Shown here: positions 22,405 to 34,800 of the stretch, one piece after another
Numbering within the stretch: the stretch's first letter is position 1
Layout of the letters: every line of letters starts with the position of its first letter
NCBI GenBank assembly: GCA_035610365.1
Contig: CM069433.1
Span: 190,224,760-190,288,759, forward strand
Reading direction: 5' to 3'
DNA from: Aquatica leii
Lineage: Eukaryota; Arthropoda; Insecta; Coleoptera; Lampyridae
Length of the DNA stretch: 64,000 nucleotides
Notes under the pieces: model-generated
Databases searched by the model: none
The model's input: the letters and a program-made list of their open reading frames with translations, nothing else
What the model was told of the DNA's origin: nothing
Position numbers and translations under genes: made by a program

Positions 22405-23056
22405 GGTTAGTGGACTTTTTCTTCAAGTCGCGAACAGTAAATGCAGTCTGCCGGACATTGTCTTCTGAACGAAGCATCAGCGTTCCGATGACTGTGTCAT
22501 AGTCATACCCTTGCAGCCTTTCGGTTCATCTTGTTACTTGTCCTTCTGGATTACGGAACTGAAATAATCATTTTAAAGCGGCGTGGTCTGTCCTCAACAA
22601 AAATTTTCCTCTATACAAATATTTGTAGAAGTGTTCTATGGACTTGACAACTGCTAACAGCTCTCTCCTAGTCACGCAATAATTCCTTTCTGGTCTGGAC
22701 AAAACTTTACCAAAATACGCGATGATTTTTTCTTGTCCATCTTGCACCCGCAAAAGAACCGCGGCTATGGCCAGATTGTTTGCGTCAGTATCCAAAACAA
22801 ATATTCCCGCTTCTCTTAGATAACTTAAGATCAGCGAAGTGACTAGAGCCGGTTTTAGTTGACGGAAAGCATTTTCGCAGTCTTCATTCTATCTACATTC
22901 TGCTCTTTCTTTGATCAATTTTGTGAAAGGTTTGACAATTGTGGTAAATCCAGGCACAAACCGTCTATAATAGGTGCACAACCCAACGAAACTTAGGACC
23001 ATGCTTGCACTGCTCGGATTTTGTTTGGGTCAGCCTTTACTCCATCTCTAGGTACA
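22405..23056 (-). pseudogene. Gypsy copy B, pol RNase H region
   Basis: A minus-strand fragment parallel to 52700-53385 of Gypsy copy A. It covers the end of the reverse transcriptase and the RNase H domain, with MDTDANNLAIAAVL, NYCVTRRELLAVVKSIEHF and LRTDHAALK. Stops and substitutions break the frame on either side of 22568-22795. At 23056 it is cut by the Penelope-like element. About 430 bp of pol is missing relative to copy A between this piece and 26128. Downstream integrase is absent: the left end is a truncation. Confidence 0.88.
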
Positions 23057-23078
23057 ACTTGTGAACCAAGCCAGATAC

Positions 23079-23347
23079 TACCTAACTCGGTAGTGGTTCT
23101 TTGTTAGATTTTCGTTTGCTTTTTCAGGTTATCGTTTTCTTTCTTACCTTTTCATAGTTTAGGTTATGGCTTGTTTTACAAGTGGATAACCTAACTTTTG
23201 AGAAGTTCTTAGTTAGATTTCGATTGCTTGTTTGAGTTTTGCGATTTATCTCACGCCCTGATGAAGCCCCTTACGAAAGTGGGCGAAACGTTGGCAGCTT
23301 CGGTTGCAACTATGACACGGCCCAAACCCGGAAGACATTCTAATGTT
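23079..23347 (+). repeat. PLE pLTR, left copy
   Basis: 269 bp, identical to 25859-26127 by eye except at one position (C at 23147, T at 25927). Contains a CTGATGA...GAAAC hammerhead-like core and the ORF start codon at 23261. Confidence 0.93.
23258..23289 (+). ncRNA. Hammerhead-ribozyme-like core in the left pLTR
   Basis: CTGATGA (23258-23264), a stem-forming GCCC...GGGC (23266-23269 with 23281-23284) and GAAAC (23285-23289). This is the order of the hammerhead catalytic core, and hammerhead motifs are known from PLE pLTRs. One extra A (23265) precedes the stem compared with the consensus, and I could not place helix III or the cleavage site. Activity is unproven. Confidence 0.5.
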
Positions 23348-25813
23348 AGTATAGATTCCGGCCGTGGAAGCCTTCGCTATTACATTAACAATCTCTACGG
23401 GGAGAATATTTCTTCTAAAACCTCCGTATTTTCCAAACTTCGCCACAAACTCGTCAAACTTTTGTGCAATTTAACCTTTCTTAGTCGCTGTCGTGACCAC
23501 AACATCATTCCTACATTCCTCAAAATTAAGTTCCACATTCAGACACGTTCTTCTAAAAACATCTTACACCGTGCTAGTCTAGCGTTGATACGCGAACGGA
23601 TTAAGCAAACTAGGCGAGAGTTAGACACCATTTCGAAACAACTCTTTTATCTTCATCTTGAGTTGGCCAACACTCTATCCCCGGATGATTGAAAATTCTT
23701 AGACACCATTACTTACCAGCAGTCTGATACCACTCTACGACTAACAACTGAAGGTCATCTCAAAAAGTTTCAATTATTGGAATCCAAGAATCGTAAAGTT
23801 TCTTCTACCACTAACTCAGTAAAGACGGTTGTCAATTTATCTAGTTTGGTTCTCACTTCAGAACAGAAATCGGTGCTCTCTAAGGGTTTGAATTTTGCGG
23901 TTGCACCCAAACGTATTCCTAAAGAAGATATTCTATGTGCTGTTGAGTCTTCTATAAGACATCTTCCTCGCCACATCTCAGATCCCATTCGTATTAACAC
24001 TGGCAAAATCCTTGAATCATCTAAAATTCCTAAATCCAACATTTCTAAGTCGGAAGAATCAGCTCTAAAAAGTCTTCGTAAGAACTCTGATATTATTGTT
24101 CTTCCAGCCGACAAAGGCAACGCCACTGTAGTTTTGAACCATATTGATTATGTTACGAAAATCAATTCTATTTTGTCTGAGGAAACTTACGCTCTTCTAA
24201 CCCATAACCCCACTTCGAGGATTGAACGCGAGGTTAGCCAAATCATCAAATCTTCCAATCTACCTCCTGAAACTAAACGTCGACTTACCCCATCAGATTC
24301 TCAACCACCTCGTCTATACGGACTTCCCAAAATTCACAAACAAGGTATTCCTTTTCGACCTATCGTTAGTACTATCCAATCTCCTACTTACAAGTTAGCC
24401 AAGTTCTTGTCCAACATTCTTTGCGAGTTTACAGGTAAAACCTCTTCTCACATCCTCAACTCTCAGCATTTTATTCAACGTCTAGAAACTATAAAACTTG
24501 AACCCCAAGATCTTCTCGTGAGCTTTGATGTTACTTCACTTTTCACTAAAGTTCCTATTAAGGATTCGCTTATTATCATCAAACAGATTCTGTCTCAACA
24601 TGGCAAGGACTTGAGTTTGGTTCCTCTTATTGAAAAGTGTCTATCCTCTACTTACTTCCAATTTGATAATAAGTTTTACGAACAAGTTTCTGGTGCTGCT
24701 ATGGGTTCTCCTCTATCACCTGTTGTAGCTAACATTTTTATGGAATCCTTTGAAACGGTTGCTTTGGAATCATCAATATTAAAACCTAAAGTATGGTTTA
24801 GATATGTTAACGACACGTTTATTGTTTGGTCTCATGGTCATCTTGAATTGTCTAAATTTCTTGATCATCTTAACAATCAACACTTAGATATCAAACTTAC
24901 TATGGAAATCGAAAGTAATGGTTCTCTTCCATTTCTTGACGTTCTTGTGACTCGTAAGCCCGACGGACTTCTAGGCCATTCTGTTTATCGAAAACCCACC
25001 CATACGGACAGATACCTTCATGCTTCGTCTCATCATCATCCTGCACAGAAACGTTCTGTTATTGAATCTTTGGTCCATCGTGCCTTTTCTATTTGTCAAC
25101 CTGAGAATCTAGACTCAGAACTCCGTCATCTAACTAGAACCTTAGTGAACAATGGTTATGGAAAGCGAGATATTCATAGAGTTATTAATCGTCGTTTACA
25201 TCCACGTACTCGATTACCTAAGGACATTTCTACTCCCGAATCCAACCCGAAATTGGCCTTTTTACCCTACATTCACAAGGTTACAGATCAAATAGGGAAA
25301 CTCCTTCGTAAGAATGGTATTAAACCCATATTCAACTCGACAGGCAAAATCTCTCAGATTCTTCCTTCTCCCAAAGACAAATTTTCTACACTTTCATCTC
25401 AAGGTGTATACCAAATTCCCTGTTCTTGTGGTTTAGTCTACATTGGTGAAACCGGTCGTTCCGTCATTACTCGCATTTCAGAACATGATCGTTGTATAAG
25501 AAAAAGGTATACTTCCAAGTCTGCGGTCGCTGAACATCATTTTACTACAGGTCACAAGATAGATTTTGATAATGTTTCGTTGATTGCCAAATCTCCATTC
25601 TTTTTCAACAGGAAATTCCGAGAAAGCATAGAAATCATCAAACACCCCAATAACTTCAATCGCGATCATGGTTTCGAACTATCCCCTCTTTGGTTCCCGG
25701 TTATTAGTCATTTATCAAAAACACGCCCCCTAGCAACCGTAACCCAATCAGGGTCGAGCTCGATCATCCGTGACGATCCTTTTCCTTTAAATACGGAGAC
25801 CATTTCTTGTTAA
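23261..25813 (+). pseudogene. Penelope RT plus GIY-YIG endonuclease, one nonsense codon and altered catalytic motif
   Basis: About 850 codons from ATG 23261, inside the left pLTR, to TAA 25811-25813. One in-frame TGA (23690-23692, codon 144) interrupts it. Order: an N-terminal PLE region; DIIVLPADKGNATVV (about 24085); RLYGLPKIHKQGIPFRPIVS (about 24310); SFDVTSLFTKVP; AAMGSPLSPVVANIFME; then RYVNDTF at 24800-24820. The YVDD box reads YVND because codon 24809-24811 is AAC, so one of the two metal-binding aspartates is asparagine. LPFLDVLVTR and the YRKPTHTDRYL thumb block follow. The C-terminal GIY-YIG nuclease (GVYQIPCSCGLVYIGETGRS, about 25402-25462) looks complete. The catalytic change should abolish reverse transcription. 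Starts upstream of 23261 use non-ATG codons and are not preferred. Confidence 0.93.
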
Positions 25814-25858
25814 GTCACTTCTACGGTGTTTAGAATCTGGCTTGGTTCACAAGTTGAT

Positions 25859-26127
25859 TACCTAACTCGGTAGTGGTTCTTTGTTAGATTTTCGTTTGCT
25901 TTTTCAGGTTATCGTTTTCTTTCTTATCTTTTCATAGTTTAGGTTATGGCTTGTTTTACAAGTGGATAACCTAACTTTTGAGAAGTTCTTAGTTAGATTT
26001 CGATTGCTTGTTTGAGTTTTGCGATTTATCTCACGCCCTGATGAAGCCCCTTACGAAAGTGGGCGAAACGTTGGCAGCTTCGGTTGCAACTATGACACGG
26101 CCCAAACCCGGAAGACATTCTAATGTT
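25859..26127 (+). repeat. PLE pLTR, right copy
   Basis: 269 bp, a direct repeat of 23079-23347 with one visible difference. It ends abruptly in Gypsy pol sequence at 26128. Confidence 0.93.
26038..26069 (+). ncRNA. Hammerhead-ribozyme-like core in the right pLTR
   Basis: Identical to the motif at 23258-23289: CTGATGA, a GCCC/GGGC stem, GAAAC. Same caveats apply. Confidence 0.5.
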
Positions 26128-27271
26128 TGTCTTTAGTCTACACAAAACTTTGTTGATCCATCTTTTTTCTTTACCAGTATTACTGGGGACGCCCCTTCTC
26201 TTATTGCCAAAGGAAATCGGCGTGGATGTTGTCATATTGACCTAGCGTCTTCGATATTAATGCTATGCTTCACCACGTTAGTTTTTCCTTTGGAACTACT
26301 CTAGAACGCAAACACATCTTGATACTGCTGAATCAACACTTTAATTTTAGCCAGCTGGTTTTGGTTGAGGTTTTGGCATTTAGAGGTAAAAATGTCCAAT
26401 AGATGTTGTAGTCACTTTTTCGACGACGTATCTTTGTTAGAATTCACGTATCTTAAAATTTGAGATACTGGCGTACATTGGTCTTTTTTTCATCGTTACT
26501 GGATTTGAGTTGACATTTAAGATTCTTACTGGCATCGTGTTTTTCGCTTGTACTAAAGCTCTGCCAACGAGTAGTCTTTTTTCAACTAAGTCGCTCTCCA
26601 TTGGTTCAATCGCGCGAATGTTGCGTTCCCGGAGATTTCGATCCAGGCGTGCGATCACCACCTTTCAGTCCTTGCAGGCAGAATCCCGTCTTTACTCTAT
26701 AAGACTCACACGGCTGCCTTCTCTGACAAATAAAAAAATATCTCTATCTTTAAGACATCTTTTTTCATATCCAAATGGAACCCATACTTCTTTATCACGT
26801 TCATTTTTCCGTGATGTCGGCTATCAGCACTTGATGGCCGAGTACTTTATTTCCCAAACTAATAGTCACTTGTACTTGTCCGTGAGTAGGTATTTCTTCT
26901 CCCGTCGCTGTTCTAAGTAGTACTGTTACTGGTGATGTCTTCTCGTTTTCCAATAACATGTCAGGACGAATGATGGTCTTCTTCGCTCCCGTGTCAACCA
27001 GTAACTGAACACTTTGTTCATTAATTTTGTCATTGAGATAAATGCTATACAATTGCTCCATAGACGATACCATTTCATTGGTAATCTCCGGAACATGACT
27101 TGATAAGATTAGCTTTTGTCTCATTTGGTCAACTCGTTTCAAACTTTCGAGCGCTTTTCTTGTCTTCTTTTTGGGTTTAGCACGATGTCGACGTACTTCG
27201 ACTGTTTCACGGCTGTTTAAAGTCGTCACTTCTTTTTCACAAGTTACTTGTTCCCGAAGTACACGTCGCAC
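26128..27271 (-). pseudogene. Gypsy copy B, protease and N-terminal RT region
   Basis: Minus-strand pol start of Gypsy copy B, parallel to 53813-54960 of copy A. An open stretch at 26801-27271 carries the aspartic protease: LLVDTGAKKTII, with the DTG active site, and LLRTATGEEIPTHGQV. Downstream toward 26128 the frame is broken, but DNA similarity to copy A continues through the region before RT until the Penelope insertion. The gag zinc knuckle region just upstream is heavily rearranged. Non-functional. Confidence 0.88.
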
Positions 27272-27532
27272 TATTTCTTCAATGCTTTCTTCAAATTTCC
27301 TCTATTTTTCTAATATTTTCTTTCATATCTTTATTCATTGATTCTTGACTATTTTTTGCTAATTCAAAAAAATCAAATAGTTTTGCACCCATTTTGGTTT
27401 GATAACGAGTTACCTGCATAAGTTATAACATGAATGAAACGTTTAAATACATTACTTTAACTAAACTGAAAACTGAAAAACTAGGATTACATTCTATAAA
27501 AACGGTTTTCATTACCGCACGACTGTCACCAA
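27272..27532 (-). pseudogene. Gypsy copy B, gag scraps and leader
   Basis: Short pieces of the gag N-terminal coiled-coil region (27290-27380) remain on the minus strand. Most of gag is deleted. Just left of the LTR, the minus strand reads TGGTGACAGTCGTGCGG, a primer-binding-site-like sequence similar in its first bases to that of copy A (TGGCGTCAG). Confidence 0.7.
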
Positions 27533-27854
27533 TGTAAAAAATTTAAAAATTAATTTATTTATACACAAAATATTTACACGTCACAATCACTTGAAAAATA
27601 ATATCCGCAGAAAGCTTTTGTTTATCTAAAACTAACACTTGTTTACATTAAAGGCACGTATGTTTGTACTCCATAATATTTATCTCAAACACACGCGTTA
27701 ATCACTTATTTATTTGAACATCTTCTTAACACGTCCGACTTCAAATTTCTGTTATCTATCCCGAAAGTTTTCTACATCTTTTCCAAACGTTCTGAAAGTG
27801 GATAGAAACTTCGTGAACGCTCTCGAAGCTGACAACAACTTCGCGAACGTTTCA
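27533..27854 (-). mobile_element. Gypsy copy B 5' LTR
   Basis: 322 bp, from TGTAAAAAATT to AACGTTTCA, in the same layout as the other Gypsy LTRs here. It lies at the 5' (right) end of the minus-strand copy B. The matching 3' LTR was not found, because the left side of copy B is truncated at 22405. Confidence 0.8.
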
Positions 27855-29639
27855 ATATGAATTAAAATTACCATTGTTTTACCGTAGATAGTATTGTTGC
27901 CTGATCAGCTTATAGTTTTATTCCTAATAACAACATTCGTTATTTTTAAATTTATTAACACTTACCTTATTTATGCTTTATAAAATTCTGCATCTGTTTA
28001 TAAAAAAAACGATTACCTTTTGGTTCATAAAACAAAACTTTTTAATGATTCAAGATGTGATTTTCTTGGATTTCTTAACCATACTGTAAATTACATCAAA
28101 CTAAAGAAGTGTTGCAATCGTTGATGTTTTAAGAACTAATTATAATCAAATTGACGTTAACGTACCTAGTAAAGAAAATAAATATAAGCGAAACGATAAC
28201 AATAAACGTGGGTGACATTAAGGTTATGCAGCGTTTCCATTAGCTATCGCTTCATATTATTTAAAAATTACACTACCGTTTATAAAAAAAATAAAACAGT
28301 TGTTAACTAGGTAAAATTGTAAAATTATAAGAAAATGCAATAATTAATAATATACGATCGACGGAAAAACTTAAAAACCATAACATGCGATTAGTAATCT
28401 CGACAATATTAACGCTTTCGTTCGTTCGCGCACGAAAAAGTCTCAATTATTAATCATTACCAATCTATTTGGTTAAATAATTATTATCTTTATTTATTTG
28501 ATTTCTTAATATATCTTTATTTTCATTGTTCGGTTAATTCCATAAATAATTATATATATGTTTTATCGACTTTGGAATTTACTTTTAACAAAACGTGCCA
28601 ATATTTTTAACTAAGTTTAATGTTAATTTTAAGTCTTAATCTACTGTATGAAATAAATTAAAAAAAACATTTAGTATTTTTTGCCATTTTTGATAAGAGT
28701 GAAATGAATCATTGTGTTGAACTATAGACTACAATTTTTATGAACGAATCTGTGATATGCAAAATTTGATCAAAGTCTGTCAACACCACAATTTTACATG
28801 TTATTGTTTATTATAGCACGTGGTACGATGTAAAGTACAACTCAAATATAGCCTTGGTTTAAATATATCACACGCATTAGTCTAGTGTAAAAATTTATTA
28901 TCAATTAATTATAGAAGATATTAATTCATAATAAGGTTTTAATAGTATTGTAACTAAAATCAAATATTTAATCACTAATCTGTATAAAAAAATATAAAAA
29001 AAGAAACATTGTTTTTAATAGTTGCGTTTTTTGATAGTCACGTCTTATAGTACCTTCATCGTCAATAACTATAAACAAAAACATTGGTTTGTCTGAGGTG
29101 TAAAAAAACCTTCATTGATTTGATTTAATTTTTATTTTGTACTATTATATTTTTGTACTGCCAACATCTCAAACGTCGATATTCGGCAACACAAAAAAAT
29201 TACTCTCGTCGAAAGTATCATAGCATAACTCACGTCGCATTAACATTCGTTACGCTGTGCCTTAGTTTCGACGCTTGTTACCTAAATTACTATAAAACTG
29301 CGTATAATTTTTAATATAATAGCTTCAAACTTTAAGATTAGTGTGTTTCGGGTGGTATAGTTACACCTTTAGGCATCTACAAAATATTTTCAAGTGCAGA
29401 TTTAACACAATCGAAACATTTTATTAGGTTTATATCCGTTAAATGTTTTATAAGATCGTGATTAATAAAGCCATTAGAAAACCCTAAAAATATGCGTGCA
29501 AGTGTGCAGTGAAAACAATTAAAATTTGCATTTGCATTTTTATGCATTTTAATATACTGTTAACACTATTGTATGCGAAAAATGTATGTTCCACTTCACA
29601 AAACGTCAACGAATTTATTTATTAAAGAGGCTTGTATTT

Positions 29640-29890
29640 GTTATTTTTAATACGGTGCAGATTTTTTTGCAAATTTTATTGTTTTTCCGAAATACAATAC
29701 AATAAAATACATTTTTTTTTGTTTATTATACTAGTTATAGTGGTGTTTAAAAAAATAATCTTAATAAAGTTTATAATGCGCTGTTTCAATATGGAGCATT
29801 TATTTACGTACATAAAATGCAGTTTACTGTTTCAAATCATTCAAAAATAAGAATATTTTTTAGTTTTTGCGGATAAACAATTTAACCTGC
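29640..29890. repeat. Dispersed repeat, related to 8150-8440
   Basis: Collinear with 8150-8440 over several phrases, including TTCAAAAATAAGA and TTTTTAGTTTTTG.GGATA.ACAATTT. Family unknown. Confidence 0.65.
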
Positions 29891-30449
29891 CTGCACAGAA
29901 ATTTCTTTTGCAATGTCATTCTGAAAATTGCTGAAAATATGCATAAAAATAAAATGTTTTCTGAATATGCATTTTGATATACAAAAGAGTTAAAAATAAA
30001 AACTAAAGGGAAACGTTAATATTGATAAATGTTTAATTTATTTTTAAAACAAATAAGTTATCGTTTAAGGAAGTCGGAAATAAACAAATACAATATGTTT
30101 AACATTATTTGTTTTGTTTGTTTATATCGTTGATGTTAATAATGCAGATCAATGATATTGGTTACAAAAGCTTTAAAACCTGAAAAAAATTAATACAAAA
30201 CTAATTTAATTTTTTTTATTATAAACAAATTCTTTTTTGGTGGTTTAACTAATAATTTGAATTGTCAAAAAGTATAAATCTTCAGAACTTTTTTGTAAAT
30301 TAGATAAGGTCGCATTATCAATTTTTTGCTTAAAATTTAATTTTTTGGTACTGTCAAAATTTATAAAAACTATTCGTTTTTATTCCATTTTATAGCACAT
30401 TCAATTGTGTTTTTGTTTTTTTTAGTCGCTGTTTTGTAATTATTCAATC

Positions 30450-31090
30450 ACTTTCTAACTAATAAAATTGATAAGATATTTTTTAATTATCACAGCTAAC
30501 CCAGATGCGCACAATATCAACAATACAAAATTTATTTATTATAATTAATCTGCTAGAAACCGCCAAAATTTAAAAATAAATTAGCATAATTTTATGTTTA
30601 TTTTTATTATTGACAAACCGTTTTATCAATGTTTTGATAACCTTTAAAAAAAATTATAAACATATAACAACAAAAAAAATTTGATAGCACACAAACAATA
30701 TGGGTCAAAATAAAATATAAAACAAATAATCGAAACGTCAAAACGGATCACGCTAATCTAAATAATAAATAACAGTGGAATAACACACTTGACAAAATTG
30801 AAGAGTCTACAATTTTATTAGTAATAATGTCAATTGCGTCTTAAATTTCTATTGTTAATAAAATACAATTTTATAATTTAAAAATTGAATAAAATCTTTG
30901 CTTTTACGTTGACGTGTAAGTTGAAATATTATCGTTGCAGTACTTAAATGAAATTACACATAATTGCATAAAATTGATATTGCAGCAGTAACAATTGGTA
31001 ATAACAAAACAATATCTGCATGCACTAAATTGTAATCATAAAATTTTTATTAATCTAATCATACTTATGTAACAAATTTATTTCTTAAAT
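30450..31090. repeat. Dispersed repeat, related to 48360-48980
   Basis: Shares ordered phrases with 48360-48980: TTTTATCAATGTTTT.ATAAC, GATCACGCTAAT.TAAATA.TAAAT.GCAGT, TCAATTGCGT/GAATTGCGT, and ACA.AATTGCA.AAAATTGAT...GCAGCA. Diverged and non-coding. Confidence 0.6.
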
Positions 31091-31289
31091 ATAAATTATG
31101 TGTTTTGAAATTGAATTGTATTTAATAATTTACAATTCTTTGCTCATCTGCTGAGATAATGTGACTGCAATGCAATATTCTACTCCAATATTTACGTATT
31201 AGTGTTATTAATATTTTCGTTATGAATTGTATATAATTTAATTAGTCTTTTTCCTAATAGGAGGTAACTAATTAATTGTGTAATTTTTT

Positions 31290-31345
31290 TTTTAATTTGC
31301 CGACGTTTCGCATATCCAGTGATGTTCCCATCATTATTACCAGTA
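31290..31345 (-). mobile_element. Penelope-like terminal fragment
   Basis: On the minus strand it reads GATGGGAACATC, then TATGCGAAACGTCGGCAAAT. The TGATG...GCGAAACG arrangement is the same hammerhead-like terminal signature as in the PLE pLTRs at 23.2 and 26.0 kb. Only this end piece was seen. Confidence 0.4.
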
Positions 31346-31841
31346 ACCTATTGGGTCCCTGATTTTGTTTTGGGAGAGTGGGGTTGATGACATCAAATGG
31401 GCTTGAGCTTCTTTAATATTTTTTCATAAGCGATACAAAAATTGACTAAGCTAAAAACAGAAATTAACAAAAAATTGTTTGCGACGCGGATCTTCTTCTT
31501 TCTCTATGTCTTGACGTGCTTCGACTTTACCACGAAGAGTTGAAAGTGCCGCGGATTGAACTCTGCAACTGGAAAGCCATAATGGAGATAAATATAATTT
31601 TTTTTAAAATACTTTGTCAATCACTTAAAATACAAGAAAAACCTTGTTATGTTAAAAAGTTGGTAGGTTAAAACTTTGCGATTATAAAATTTGCCCTCGA
31701 CACACCCACTTTTCGTGAACGATTGTCCAATTTGTAAAAGCAAAAATTCATTCTTCTTCCGGTAACGTTTTGTGCAGCACACAGATCTCTACGCCCAACA
31801 AAGCTTCCATCATTAAGTAATTTCACGCAATTCTACGTGAA
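31346..31841. other. Unassigned segment left of the hAT element
   Basis: Moderate base composition. No protein or repeat was identified. Confidence 0.4.
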
Positions 31842-34800
31842 CAGCGGCGGCGTAGCATGGGTTCGCACCCGGGGCGGTTTTCTATTGAGCACTCCCAAAA
31901 TAAACACTAAACGTGCTTACGTGATTTTAATTTGCTAAAATGTTCGATTGCATTATCAAAATTAACTTTCCTGTCTCTTTCTATGGACAATATGGAAAGA
32001 TTGGTAAGTCGCGTTTGACTCATTGTGGTTCTTAAGTACGATTTTATGAATTTTAATTTTGAGAAACTTCTTTCACAAGAAGCCACTGAAACACAAATAG
32101 TTAAAAAAAATCTTAAGCATAGCGATAGACTTGGAACAGACTCCGAATAGTCCCATTTTAAAATGAATTTCAGAAGCTCCAAGGTAGTCCATTGGATGAC
32201 TTCTTAGAAAGAAATGCTGGCGGCTTCCATGTGGCGCTTTAGTCGTAAAATCTCCAAAATTTCATCATAGATTTTTGTCAGATTTAGAACTATATTGGGA
32301 AGCTCTTCTTCTGTTGAAGTAAGGAGAGTTTTAGGCTGAACAACATTAAATGTTATAAGAATGTCATCCATTGCTCTGTAACGATGGTCTAGTTCTTCGT
32401 AAAATCTATCAAGACATCTTTACATAGCTCTCCGCTGCTATTCTGGTAATGTTAGTCTAGCATCTTTGCCTATTTCTCCTGGCATACATTTTCGGAATCT
32501 TCTCCTTCCTCTTCTTTCAATCGAAATATCCAATTCCTCACATTTTTCAATTGCGTAGGAAATAGCTCTTTCCACTTGACTTCACACCAGAATGAAAAGT
32601 AGCATAAAAAACTGAAGCTGGTAAGAGTGTGGATCCTGTTCTCTTGTAACGATGTTTTCTTTGCTGCTGCTGGGATCACATATTTGTTCGAGTATTGATA
32701 CAAGTTTCTCAAAATTATTCTTTAGCGATTTAACAGCGTCGTGATGAGCACTCCCATCTCATGTCTTTACTAGTCTTTTGACAGATATACCTACACTTTT
32801 CATTAAAATTTCCCATCGATGTGTGGATGACGAAAAGAACGTGTAAACTATTGTTCCGAAAAAAGTTACACTTGAACTAACACTCCTAAAAGAGTGCGCA
32901 CCACATAGACTTAGTGAATGATTAGCAGAAGGCATAAATAACGCTTTAGGATTGTGTTCTTTGATTATTGCTTAAACACCACCATGAACTCCTGCCATAG
33001 CTGTATGTCCAAATTATTACTAGCCAGCTGCGTAAGGATATTTTGAGTTAGTTCGACTGCAGTCTTTCCAGTTAGAAATGATTCCTTTACTGCAACTTGA
33101 TCGCCTGCAATATGAACATAACTGATTACATAATTTATGTGATCCACATGTGATATGTCTGGAGTGCTATCCAAAATAATTCCGAAATATTTAGCTTTTC
33201 TTATATCGTTCAGAATGTTGTTCTTCACCTCTTTTCCCAAAAGACCAATGAACTCATTTTAAATGTCTTTGGGCAAATAAGAATCTACCCGTTTACTTTT
33301 TGTACAGGCGATAGCATGTTCAATTCTTAGCATATGTTCTTTTAGCACTGCATCATATTTCGACAATAGATTAACTAATTCTAAGTAATTCCCTCTATTG
33401 TCTGATGATATCCCCTCTCTATGCCCTCGAAGAGTGAAATTTTGACGTACCAGAAAAAGAATAACGTCTAAAAGGCGACTCAAAATGTCACGCCACTTTT
33501 TTTTTATATAAGACCATTTGATGGTCATGATCGATAGTTTCAGTTTCCACTATGAATTAAAACCGTTGGTAAAACTCTGTTGTTTTGTTTCATGGTGCGT
33601 AAATAGTTTGCAGCAAAAACAGTATAAACTGTTTTTTTTGTTATAGAGTATACCATCCATTTTCTGAGTACTTTCTCCCCATTTGGTAATAAAACCATTC
33701 TGAATTGAAATGTTGGCTCTTTCCTTTTATCTTATCTACAGATCTTTGGTCAGTATTAAAAAAAGAGCCATCCCTATTTTGATAGGATTCATGCCAAGTA
33801 GCAACATTGAAACGAGATGCGTCATGTAGCTCTTCTTTATCGTTTTCAATTTGCTCTGATTCTTCTTCATTGCTATTTCTTGGTCATATTCTTCTTGGTG
33901 TTGATTTTCTCCACCTTGTCTCTCGTCTTGTATGTCAGCTTCTCTTCCCAGCGACCTTCCATCCAAATCCAATGCACTTTGGCATTGTCTTTCTACAACT
34001 GTGTCATCAAGAAGGTCACTTTCAACCATTTGCTGTGTTGTATTTGATACCAGAGAAGTCGAAGAGCAATTTGTTTCAATTTCTTGATTTTTCTTTGCTG
34101 GAATCCACTAGGTTTATTTCGCTTCACATTAAAGTTTTAGTATGTAAAGATCGATAAATAAATACTTGTTAACTTTGACAGTTCGTTTTCTCAAATTTTC
34201 TAAACAACAAATAATCATATCGCCTATCGCCATTAAAAAACAACTATTTCAAAGGTTTTTTTAAATCCCTACAAGACGGTTACTCGGCAAGATTGATCAA
34301 AAGCGTTATATTTTCTGGTGGGCATTTGGGCAAAAACGTGCAAAAATTTATATATTTTGGCCATTAGTTGTTAATAGCTAAAAAAACATTAAATCTTTGG
34401 AAGAAAACGGTCGTTGAACCGGTTGAACGACCTAACCCAACTCAACATTATTCAGAAAAACGTAGTCATTACCTGTGTAACAGTGTAGCCGCGTCTGTCG
34501 GAGTGTCGGCAGATATACAAAGGTCAAGGATCTTAATCTCTTAACGTTGCCTTTGTTATTTTTATTTGTTTTATTACTTAGTGAACATTTTAAGAAAAAT
34601 AAAAATTGAACGGTGTTGTTTTATGTTCTTAGGGCAACACTTTCTAGTAATACGTAATACCACCTAAGACATAATAATATTTTCGACAGATTGATATTGG
34701 TACATAAATTATAAATGTTTATTTACAATACCAATACGCTCAATGGCTAGCCGCCATGTTCAAACGTATTTTGCTCCATCTATTTGAATTTGCCGTCGCG

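Larger units (their letters stand above)
23057..26127 (+). mobile_element. Penelope-like retroelement inserted in Gypsy copy B
   Basis: A 3.07-kb element with two direct 269-bp repeats (pLTRs) around one large open reading frame encoding RT and GIY-YIG endonuclease. At the left edge, 23058-23075 is the inverted complement of 25836-25853 just before the second pLTR. Such inverted end pieces are common at PLE insertions. Gypsy pol sequence flanks it on both sides in the opposite orientation, so it landed in an older Gypsy copy. The 430-bp gap in Gypsy pol indicates a deletion at or after insertion. Confidence 0.92.
27855..31289. other. 3.4 kb of AT-rich DNA with two dispersed repeats
   Basis: No genes were recognised. 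It holds repeat copies at 29640-29890 and 30450-31090. The rest is AT-rich DNA of no recognisable origin. Confidence 0.5.

Noticed and set aside
31290-31345. A third hammerhead ribozyme
   Set aside because: The core lacks the leading C of CTGATGA, and the stem could not be formed convincingly. It was kept only as a Penelope end fragment.
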